In this document: positions 7,555 to 13,861 of the stretch, piece after piece | Numbering within the stretch: the first letter of the stretch is position 1 | Layout of the letters: each line of letters begins with the position of its first letter | Assembly: GCA_900542285.1 (NCBI GenBank) | Contig: UQNF01000029.1 | Coordinates: 1-21,294 of the forward strand | Source of the DNA: an uncultured Clostridium sp. | GTDB lineage: Bacteria > Bacillota > Clostridia > Christensenellales > CAG-138 | Direction of reading: 5' to 3' | Length of the DNA: 21,294 bases | Notes under the pieces: generated by a model | What the model was told of the DNA's origin: nothing | Seen by the model: the letters and a program-made list of their open reading frames with translations, nothing else | The model's database searches: none | Translations under genes and position numbers: made by a program

Positions 7555-7580
7555 TGATTCGATAGTCAAACGGGCTTTTT
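7536..7580 (+). terminator. feoAB terminator whose loop holds the prmA -10 box
   Basis: GCCCGTTTGA (7536-7545) pairs perfectly with TCAAACGGGC (7566-7575) and is followed by five T. The 20-base loop can add an inner CTAT/ATAG helix (7548-7551 with 7562-7565). A transcript coming from feoB contains both arms and should terminate. A transcript begun inside the loop carries only the right arm and should not. Confidence 0.75.
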
Positions 7581-7599
7581 GTCCGCAAATGAGGTGCTT

Positions 7600-8571
7600 A
7601 TGAAGTGGAAAGAGATAACAGTTGATACCAGCGAGGAGGGCATTGAGATAGTGCTTGCCCGCTTTGATTTGCTCGGAATAGCGCAGGTCAACATCGTGCA
7701 GGGGCATGATGAGATAGACGTGCTTTTGCATTCTGCGGAAAAGTATTGGGACTATGCCGAGGAAGCCGCTTTGAATAAGCAGCCTGCCGTTCAGGCGTAT
7801 GTATCCATCGTGCCGGAGAATGAGGGCATAGAGGACAGGGTGTCGGCCTCCATGAAGGAGCTTAAATCCATGGAGGCAGAGCTTGGCATGGAGCTTGGCA
7901 GCCTTGAAACAAGGGTCAGGATAGTCGATGAGGAGGATTGGGCCAACAACTGGAAGGCGTATTTTAAGCCCATCGCCGTCGGCGAAAAGCTGCTCGTATG
8001 CCCCTCATGGGAGAGCGTACCCGAGGACAGCTCCCGTGCGGTGCTGAAAATAGACCCCGGCATGGCGTTCGGCACAGGTACGCATCAGACCACAAGGATG
8101 TGTCTGGAGCTGCTTGAAGCCAACATCAAGCCCGGCTCTGTCGTGGCGGATCTGGGGTGCGGCAGCGGCATACTCTCCATCGCCGCTTCGCTGATGGGCG
8201 CCGCGGAGACGTATGCAATAGATATCGACCCGGTCGCCGCCAAGGTTGCCGGAGAAAATGCTGCGCTTAACGGCATAGACCCGGATAAGTACTTCATCCG
8301 CACCGGGGATATCCTCTGCGATGAGGAGTTCAGAAGGGAGATAGCGGTCAAGGGTTACGACATTGTAATGGCGAACATCGTCGCGAACGTTATCATAGCC
8401 TTTGCGCCCGTCGTGCCGCTGCTTATGAAGGACGACGGAATATTCATCGCTTCAGGCATCATCGACGACAGGCTTGACGAGGTGATCGCCGCGCTGAACG
8501 CCAACGGCCTCAAGGTCAAAGAGATAAAGCAGGGCGAGGATTGGCGCGCGCTGCTGGCGGTAAAGCAATAA
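7600..8571 (+). CDS. prmA: Ribosomal protein L11 methyltransferase
   Basis: A 323-residue SAM-dependent methyltransferase that trimethylates ribosomal protein L11 in the cytoplasm. After a PrmA-type N-terminal domain comes the linker signature with DPGMAFGTGTHQTT (from about residue 152). Next is the SAM-binding loop DLGCGSG (184-190), an acidic AIDIDPVA strand end, and the substrate-site motif NIVANV (from 259). I chose ATG 7600, which has GAGGT at 7591-7595 and begins with the family-typical MKWKEI; a TTG at 7579 is inside the terminator T-run. It is first of the operon prmA-rsmE-mtaB-HIT, an order seen in many Firmicutes, there often behind dnaJ. Here dnaJ is absent and feoAB lies upstream. 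Confidence 0.94.
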   Translation: MKWKEITVDTSEEGIEIVLARFDLLGIAQVNIVQGHDEIDVLLHSAEKYWDYAEEAALNKQPAVQAYVSIVPENEGIEDRVSASMKELKSMEAELGMELGSLETRVRIVDEEDWANNWKAYFKPIAVGEKLLVCPSWESVPEDSSRAVLKIDPGMAFGTGTHQTTRMCLELLEANIKPGSVVADLGCGSGILSIAASLMGAAETYAIDIDPVAAKVAGENAALNGIDPDKYFIRTGDILCDEEFRREIAVKGYDIVMANIVANVIIAFAPVVPLLMKDDGIFIASGIIDDRLDEVIAALNANGLKVKEIKQGEDWRALLAVKQ

Positions 8572-8596
8572 TAATGATAATTATAATTATAATGGT
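8572..8596 (+). promoter_or_regulatory. AT-rich spacer with tandem TATAAT and no ribosome binding site
   Basis: The 25 bases between prmA and rsmE are almost entirely A and T, unlike the flanking genes. They contain two adjacent TATAAT hexamers (8582-8587 and 8588-8593) and a 14-bp perfect palindrome, ATAATTATAATTAT. No purine-rich Shine-Dalgarno sequence is present. Either hexamer used as a -10 box would start transcription at or within a few bases of the rsmE ATG. No good -35 box is seen 16-18 bp upstream. Confidence 0.4.
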
Positions 8597-9331
8597 ATGA
8601 GACGCTTTTTTATCGAAACTACCCCGAGCATAGGCGAAGAGCTTACGCTTTGCGGCGATGAAGCCCGGCATATGCTGACCGTGCTCAGAATGAAGCAGGG
8701 GGATGAGCTTATGCTCGTATCCGGCGAGGGCAGCGAGTACCTTGCGAGGATAGAGAGCTGCGGCAGGAATGAGGTCCGCCTTCTTACGCTGTCCGAACAG
8801 GCCTGTGCGGCGGAATCGGATATCAGGGTGACCCTCTTCCAATGCCTGCCCAAGAACGGCAAGCTTGAGACCATCGTTCAGAAGTGCGTGGAGCTGGGCG
8901 TATACGCCGTTCAGCTCGTGTATTCGAAGCGCTGCGTGGTGAAACCGGACGGCAAGGACAACAAGCTCGAACGCTATAACCGTGTTTCGCAGGAGGCTGC
9001 CAAGCAGTGCGGCAGGGGCATAGCTCCGCAGGTCAGGGCGGCGGCAAGCCTTGCGGACTGCGATTTTTCCGGCTATGACCTCGTTATTGTCGCATATGAA
9101 AACGAACAGGAGCTGAAGCTGAGTACCCTGCTCCGGGAAAAGCCTGAAGGGAGAGCTTCCAATATCGCCATACTCATCGGCCCGGAGGGAGGCTTGGAAC
9201 AGGGCGAGGTGGACTTCGTCCTCAATTCCAATAACAATGCGTACTCCGTGACGCTGGGGCGGCGGATACTCAGGACGGAGACCGCCGGAATGGCAATGCT
9301 TGCAATGCTCATGTATGAGCTGGAGGACTGA
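8597..9331 (+). CDS. rsmE: 16S rRNA (uracil-1498-N3)-methyltransferase
   Basis: A 244-residue SPOUT-class enzyme that methylates U1498 of 16S rRNA using SAM. The N-terminal PUA-like part begins MRRFFIE and includes HMLTVLRMKQGD. The knotted SPOUT domain ends with the SAM-binding motifs IGPEGG (194-199) and LGRRILRTETA (220-230). Length is normal. The ATG at 8597 is the family-typical start, yet the 25 bases before it lack a Shine-Dalgarno site. The stop overlaps the mtaB start by one base (TGATG), implying translational coupling downstream. Confidence 0.93.
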   Translation: MRRFFIETTPSIGEELTLCGDEARHMLTVLRMKQGDELMLVSGEGSEYLARIESCGRNEVRLLTLSEQACAAESDIRVTLFQCLPKNGKLETIVQKCVELGVYAVQLVYSKRCVVKPDGKDNKLERYNRVSQEAAKQCGRGIAPQVRAAASLADCDFSGYDLVIVAYENEQELKLSTLLREKPEGRASNIAILIGPEGGLEQGEVDFVLNSNNNAYSVTLGRRILRTETAGMAMLAMLMYELED

Positions 9332-10656
9332 TGCGCTGCTGCTTTATAACCCTCGGATGCAGGGTAAATCAATATGAGAGCGATGCGATGGCGGAGCTGA
9401 TGCAGAGCGCAGGGTATGAGATAACCGACGACCCTGCAGCTGCCGACGTCTGCATAGTAAATACCTGCACCGTCACGAATATTGCCGACCGCAAATCGAG
9501 GCAGATGCTTTCCAAGGCGCACAGGCTCAACGAAAACGCCAAGATAATCGCCTGCGGCTGCTTCACTCAGCGCAGTCCGGAGCAGGCGAGGGAGCTTCCC
9601 GGTGTCGATGCGGTCATTGGCACGGCCGATAAAAGCCGTATAGTTGAGATAGTCGATTCCATCTTTGCCGGGGAGGGCGAAGAACCCTCGGTTCTCGTAC
9701 GCGATGTGATGCATGAGCATGAGTTTGAGGAGATGTCCGCTGCGCATGAGGGCAGGACGCGCGCCTATCTCAAGATACAGGACGGCTGCAATATGTTCTG
9801 CACCTATTGCGCAATACCATTTGCGCGCGGAGCTATCCGCTCGAGAAGCCTTGCTTCCGTAAGAGCGGAGGCGGAAAAGCTTAATGCCGACGGCTATGCG
9901 GAGGTCGTTCTGACGGGTATACATCTGATGAGCTACGGCAGGGATATAGGAGACGGAACCGATATTCTGGATGCCGTTGCGTGCTTTGACGGGCTTCCGA
10001 ACATTAGGCGCATACGCTTTGGCTCGCTGGAGCCTCATCTGATGACAGACGGGATAATCAGGGGTCTTGCCGCAAATGAACGCATATGCAAGCAGTTCCA
10101 TCTTGCGCTCCAGAGCGGAAGCACCACGGTGCTTGAGCGTATGCGGAGGGGCTATACTGCGGATGAATACCTTGCGCTTACGGATAAGCTCAGACAAGCA
10201 TTCGGGGAGGATTTGGCGTTGACCACCGATATCATTGCAGGCTTCCCGGGGGAGACGGCATCCGAGCATAACGAGACGCTGGCGTTTATCGAAAGGGTGG
10301 GCTTCAGCAAGGTGCATGTGTTTCCATATTCTCGCCGAAGCGGGACGCCTGCGGACAGAATGCCCTGTCAGCTTACAAACAAGGAGAAGAGCGACAGGGC
10401 AAGGGAGCTTATCGCAAAGGGCAGGCTGCTCGAAAGGCAGTTCCTTTCGAGGTTCATCGGAAGGACTATGACGGTTCTGGTCGAGGAAAATTCGGACGGC
10501 TCATCGTTCGGCTGCACCGATAACTATATCAGGGTCAGGATACCATATGCCGTAATGCCCGACACATTGACAGAAGTTCGGCTTGACGGCATCGAGGAAG
10601 CGGACGGCGAGATAAGGCTGACCGCATGGAATGAAAACAATCAGTTACGGAGGTAA
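9331..10656 (+). CDS. mtaB: tRNA t6A37 C2-methylthiotransferase (radical SAM)
   Basis: A 441-residue member of the MiaB/MtaB/RimO family; MtaB converts t6A37 of ANN-decoding tRNAs to ms2t6A. The N-terminal methylthiotransferase domain carries its cluster cysteines in GCRVNQYES (Cys10), VNTCTVTN (Cys46) and ACGC (Cys75 or Cys77). The radical SAM motif CNMFCTYC gives Cys153, Cys157 and Cys160. A TRAM domain occupies about 375-440. The sequence GCRVNQYES and the prmA-rsmE context point to MtaB rather than MiaB or RimO. GGAGG at 9322-9326 precedes the overlapping ATG. Confidence 0.94.
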   Translation: MRCCFITLGCRVNQYESDAMAELMQSAGYEITDDPAAADVCIVNTCTVTNIADRKSRQMLSKAHRLNENAKIIACGCFTQRSPEQARELPGVDAVIGTADKSRIVEIVDSIFAGEGEEPSVLVRDVMHEHEFEEMSAAHEGRTRAYLKIQDGCNMFCTYCAIPFARGAIRSRSLASVRAEAEKLNADGYAEVVLTGIHLMSYGRDIGDGTDILDAVACFDGLPNIRRIRFGSLEPHLMTDGIIRGLAANERICKQFHLALQSGSTTVLERMRRGYTADEYLALTDKLRQAFGEDLALTTDIIAGFPGETASEHNETLAFIERVGFSKVHVFPYSRRSGTPADRMPCQLTNKEKSDRARELIAKGRLLERQFLSRFIGRTMTVLVEENSDGSSFGCTDNYIRVRIPYAVMPDTLTEVRLDGIEEADGEIRLTAWNENNQLRR

Positions 10657-10667
10657 TTAAGGATAAT

Positions 10668-11003
10668 ATGGATAACTGTCTTTTCTGTAAGATAGTTCGG
10701 GGCGAGATACCCTCGAACAAGGTCTATGAGGACGAGCGAGTGCTTGCCTTCAGGGACATAGATCCCCAGGCACCCGTGCATGTGCTGCTGATACCCAAAC
10801 AGCATTTTGCGAGCATACTTGATGTGGATGCGGACACCTTTGGATATATGCAGACCATCGTCAAAAAGCTTGCCGATGAGCTTGGCATTGCCGAAAAGGG
10901 CTTCAGGGTCGTCGTCAATACCGGCGAGGACGGACAGCAGAGCGTTAAGCACCTGCATTTTCACATCCTTGGCGGCAGGAGCATGCAGTGGCCTCCGGGC
11001 TGA
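10668..11003 (+). CDS. HIT family nucleotide hydrolase (HinT-like)
   Basis: A 111-residue histidine-triad protein, likely hydrolysing nucleoside phosphoramidates or related AMP conjugates. The catalytic triad motif HLHFHILGG has histidines at 95, 97 and 99. The N-terminus MDNCLFCKIVRGEIPS carries the CxxC pair (Cys4, Cys7), which binds zinc in some relatives. The C-terminal MQWPPG is typical of HinT. Length is normal. AAGG (10659-10662) lies 5 bases before the ATG, and a stronger GGAGGT overlaps the mtaB stop. It is last of the prmA operon, and a terminator follows. Confidence 0.94.
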   Translation: MDNCLFCKIVRGEIPSNKVYEDERVLAFRDIDPQAPVHVLLIPKQHFASILDVDADTFGYMQTIVKKLADELGIAEKGFRVVVNTGEDGQQSVKHLHFHILGGRSMQWPPG

Positions 11004-11028
11004 TGCATCCGAAAAGGTATTCATATGT

Positions 11029-11055
11029 AAGGGACTGTTTGTGCAGTCCCTTTTC
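11029..11055 (+). terminator. Terminator of the prmA-HIT operon
   Basis: AAGGGACTG (11029-11037) pairs with CAGTCCCTT (11044-11052) around a TTTGTG loop and runs into TTTTC. It lies 25 bases after the HIT stop codon. Confidence 0.85.
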
Positions 11056-11140
11056 TGTTATCGGGGTGCTTTGGCACTGCGGCACAAAAGGATATTGCGG
11101 CAGCTATCCTGCACAATGCCCGGGCTCCGTTTTGTAAGAA

Positions 11141-11158
11141 TATTGTCAAGTATTGTCA
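11141..11158 (+). repeat. Tandem 10-bp-spaced TATTGTCA repeats upstream of the pgi promoter
   Basis: TATTGTCA occurs at 11141-11148 and again at 11151-11158, one helical turn apart, ending 6 bp before the pgi -35 box. The spacing suits a dimeric regulator on one DNA face. Each copy also contains the -35-like TTGTCA, so redundant promoter elements are the alternative. Confidence 0.35.
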
Positions 11159-11164
11159 TGGCAT

Positions 11165-11193
11165 TTGACCTTGACAGCGTGATATGGTATAAT
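11165..11193 (+). promoter_or_regulatory. Extended -10 promoter of the pgi operon
   Basis: TTGACC (11165-11170) is 17 bp from TATAAT (11188-11193), and TGG directly precedes the -10 box. Transcription would begin near 11200. A perfect TTGACA at 11171 is only 11 bp from the -10 and cannot pair with it. Confidence 0.8.
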
Positions 11194-11246
11194 TGGACAA
11201 TATCATGGGGAGGTGTACGCTTTTCATGGATAATAAGGAAAAGAAC

Positions 11247-12638
11247 ATGCAAATTCATATCGATTACAACAACATGCTCACCCCTTCCGTGGGTGAATAC
11301 GGCATCGAGCCGGAGGAGCTCTCCGCAATGGCGGAGGAAATGCGTTCGGCGCTTGAGAGCGTCAATGCCAAGCGTGACCGTCTGCGCTGGCGCGAGCTGT
11401 ACCGCACGGAGCGCGAGAACCTGGCGGCAATAAACGAGACGGCGCAGTGGGTCAGGGACAACTGCGAAAGCTTTGTCGTCCTTGGCATCGGCGGTTCTGC
11501 CCTCGGGCCTATCGCCGTGCATCAGGCGCTGAGGCATCAGCATTTCAACGAGCTTTCGAGGGAACAGCGCAATGCGCCCAAGTTCTATGTTGAGGACAAT
11601 GTTGACCCGGAGAGGATGAACGCCCTGCTGGACGTCATAGACCTTGACACCACGATATTCAACGTTATCACCAAATCCGGCAGCACAAGCGAAACGATGA
11701 GTCAGCTTTTGATAGTGACAAGGCTGCTGCTTGACCGCTATGGCGAGGAGGGACTCAGGGAGCACCTTATCGCCACGACGGACAAGGAAAAGGGCAACCT
11801 CATCGGCATTGCAAAGCGCTTTGGACTCCGCACCTTCATCGTGCCGGACGGCGTCGGCGGCAGGTTCTCGGAGCTTTGTCCGGTCGGGCTTCTGTCCGCC
11901 GCTGTATGCGGAGCGGATATCGGAAGGCTGCTTGACGGAGCGATGCTGATGGATGAGCTTTGTTCCAATGAGGACGCCATGAAGAATCCGGCGCTCATAT
12001 CCGCAGCTCTTGAGACGCTTGCGATGAAAAAGGGAGCGAATATCTCCGTGCTTATGCCGTATGCGGATTCGCTCAGGTACATGGCGGACTGGTATGCCCA
12101 GCTTTGGGCGGAATCGCTCGGCAAGAAAAAGACCGTAGGCGGTAGGCTCGTCCGCGTTGGGCAGACCCCTGTCAAGGCTCTCGGCGTGACGGATCAGCAT
12201 TCGCAGGTGCAGCTCTACACCGACGGCCCGTTTGACAAGACCATTACCTTCATCAGGGTCGAAAACTATCGAAGCGAGTATGTGATACCCCATGCCTTTG
12301 ACGACATTCCGAACGTTGCGTTTCTTTCGGGGCATACCCTGAACGAGCTTATTTCCGCCGAATGCAGGGCGACGGAGCATGCCGTTACCGTCAGCGGACA
12401 TATGAACAAGACCATTATCATGCCGGAGGTCAACGAATTCACCCTCGGACAGCTTATACAGCTGCTTGAGATGCAGACGGCGTTTGCGGGCGAGCTTCTC
12501 GGCATAGACGCCTTCGATCAGCCGGGTGTTGAGGAGGGCAAGAATGCAACGTACGCGCTTCTCGGCAAGGAGGGCTATTCCGAAAAGCTTGCGGAGCTGA
12601 ACAGCGCCGCAGGCAAGGACCCGAAATACATAGTTTAA
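11247..12638 (+). CDS. pgi: Glucose-6-phosphate isomerase
   Basis: A 463-residue phosphoglucose isomerase that interconverts glucose 6-phosphate and fructose 6-phosphate in the cytoplasm. Visible motifs are GIGGSALGP (phosphate site), ITKSGSTSETM (the family SKSG-T region), ATTDKEKGNL, VPDGVGGRFSELCPVGLL and the closing FDQPGVEEGKN with the conserved lysine. I prefer ATG 11247, which has AAGGA at 11234-11238 and begins MQIHIDYNNML, much like Firmicute Pgi starts. ATG 11226 (seven residues longer), with GGAGG at 11209-11213 but a 12-base gap, is the alternative. A TTG at 11193 overlaps the promoter and is impossible for this transcript. It leads a four-gene operon with rodA, a Clp ATPase and glycerate kinase. 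Confidence 0.93.
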   Translation: MQIHIDYNNMLTPSVGEYGIEPEELSAMAEEMRSALESVNAKRDRLRWRELYRTERENLAAINETAQWVRDNCESFVVLGIGGSALGPIAVHQALRHQHFNELSREQRNAPKFYVEDNVDPERMNALLDVIDLDTTIFNVITKSGSTSETMSQLLIVTRLLLDRYGEEGLREHLIATTDKEKGNLIGIAKRFGLRTFIVPDGVGGRFSELCPVGLLSAAVCGADIGRLLDGAMLMDELCSNEDAMKNPALISAALETLAMKKGANISVLMPYADSLRYMADWYAQLWAESLGKKKTVGGRLVRVGQTPVKALGVTDQHSQVQLYTDGPFDKTITFIRVENYRSEYVIPHAFDDIPNVAFLSGHTLNELISAECRATEHAVTVSGHMNKTIIMPEVNEFTLGQLIQLLEMQTAFAGELLGIDAFDQPGVEEGKNATYALLGKEGYSEKLAELNSAAGKDPKYIV

Positions 12639-12657
12639 CTGCTTACATCGGCGAAAG

Positions 12658-13842
12658 ATGAGCTTATTCGACAAAAAATACTTCAAACATATAGACTGGA
12701 TGACGGTTGCGATAGTGCTGGGGCTTGTGGCGTTCGGCACGATCGCACTCGCCTCCGTCATGGCTGTGCCCTTTGACGGCACGGAAGCAAGCCTGTCGGA
12801 TTATATGAGCAGGTTCAACATGGAATACCTGACCAAGCATATAACCAATTTCCTGATAGGCTTTGCCGCCATGCTGGTCGTGATAGTGTTCGATTATTCG
12901 ATATTCAAATCGCTGTCCGTCTATATCTATGCCGGCATAATCGGCTTGCTTGCGCTGCTGTTTGTTTTCGGCAAGGTTCGCGGCGGAGCGCAGGGCTGGT
13001 TCGTGTTTGATACTATTGAACGCGCAATTCAGCCGGGCGAGCTGTGCAAGATAGCGCTCATCATTTCGCTTGCCAAGGTCGTATCCGCCGCGATGGACAG
13101 GGACGGCAGGCTGCTCAAGCTTAAGGATATTGCGGCGGCGGTTGCAATAACCGCCCTGCCGTTCATGCTGATAGTTCTGCAGCCGGACTACGGCACGGCG
13201 TTCGTGCTGCTCGTTATCCTGTTTGTCATCATCTTTATCGCAAGGATAAAATGGATCTACATAATCGCTGCTGCCGTGATGGGCGGCGGCGGCATCGTGC
13301 TTGCGTACAACTTCATACTGACCGATAAGCAGAGGGCGAGGATAGATGTGTTCCTCCGCCCGGAGACGATGAGCGACAACGACAAATACCATATAACCAA
13401 ATCCAAAATGGCTATCGGCTCGGGCCAGCTTCTCGGCAAGGGCTTTTTCGGAGAGGAGACCCTTGCGCAGATGCGCTATATACCTGCAAGGCATACCGAT
13501 TTTATCTTCAGCGGCATTACGGAGGCCGTTGGCTTTGTGGGAAGCTGTCTGCTGATAGTCGCACTGTTTGCTCTTATCTTCCGCTGGGTCTATATCTCCT
13601 ATAAGGCAAGGGATAATTTCGGCACGCTGCTCGTTGCGGGCGTTACGGCAATGCTTGCGGCGCATGTCTTTGAAAACATCGGAATGACCATGGGGCTGAT
13701 GCCCATAACGGGCATACCGCTTCCGTTCATCAGCTACGGAGGCTCGAATATGCTCACGAATATGATCGGCGTCGGAATTGTGTTAAATGTCTACATGCGG
13801 CGGCCGCTCAAGCAAAGGCATGTGGACATGACGGCGGCATGA
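12658..13842 (+). CDS. rodA: RodA/FtsW/SpoVE-family peptidoglycan polymerase, RodA-like
   Basis: A 394-residue SEDS glycosyltransferase that polymerises lipid II into glycan strands, normally together with a class B PBP. It is a multi-spanning membrane protein with about ten hydrophobic segments. Family motifs are GAQGWF, IQPGELCKI, LQPDYGTA, GSGQLLGKG, PARHTDFIF with the likely catalytic Asp281, and ENIGMTMGLMPITGIPLPFISYGGS. The sequence ITGIPLPFISYGGS fits RodA; FtsW or SpoVE is less likely but not excluded. The start has only a weak purine stretch (GCGAAAG) directly before the ATG. It sits 19 bases after pgi and 19 before the Clp gene. No mreBCD or PBP gene is adjacent. Confidence 0.9.
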   Translation: MSLFDKKYFKHIDWMTVAIVLGLVAFGTIALASVMAVPFDGTEASLSDYMSRFNMEYLTKHITNFLIGFAAMLVVIVFDYSIFKSLSVYIYAGIIGLLALLFVFGKVRGGAQGWFVFDTIERAIQPGELCKIALIISLAKVVSAAMDRDGRLLKLKDIAAAVAITALPFMLIVLQPDYGTAFVLLVILFVIIFIARIKWIYIIAAAVMGGGGIVLAYNFILTDKQRARIDVFLRPETMSDNDKYHITKSKMAIGSGQLLGKGFFGEETLAQMRYIPARHTDFIFSGITEAVGFVGSCLLIVALFALIFRWVYISYKARDNFGTLLVAGVTAMLAAHVFENIGMTMGLMPITGIPLPFISYGGSNMLTNMIGVGIVLNVYMRRPLKQRHVDMTAA

Positions 13843-13861
13843 CCGCGCTGAACAAGGGACT

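Noticed and set aside
5116..7731. An 871-codon open frame on the minus strand, antisense to feoAB
   Set aside because: It mirrors feoAB, whose domains and motifs are unambiguous. Long antisense frames arise because TTA, CTA and TCA codons are rare in the sense gene. The antisense protein has no recognisable motif and no good ribosome binding site.
11171..11176. Perfect TTGACA as -35 box for pgi
   Set aside because: Only 11 bp separate it from TATAAT. The TTGACC at 11165 has the correct 17-bp spacing together with an extended -10.
11058..12782. A 574-codon minus-strand open frame over pgi, and similar long ones over mtaB (9073-10317) and the Clp gene (14233-15432)
   Set aside because: These are codon-usage shadows of well-identified genes. 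Their translations are compositionally odd and show no domain.
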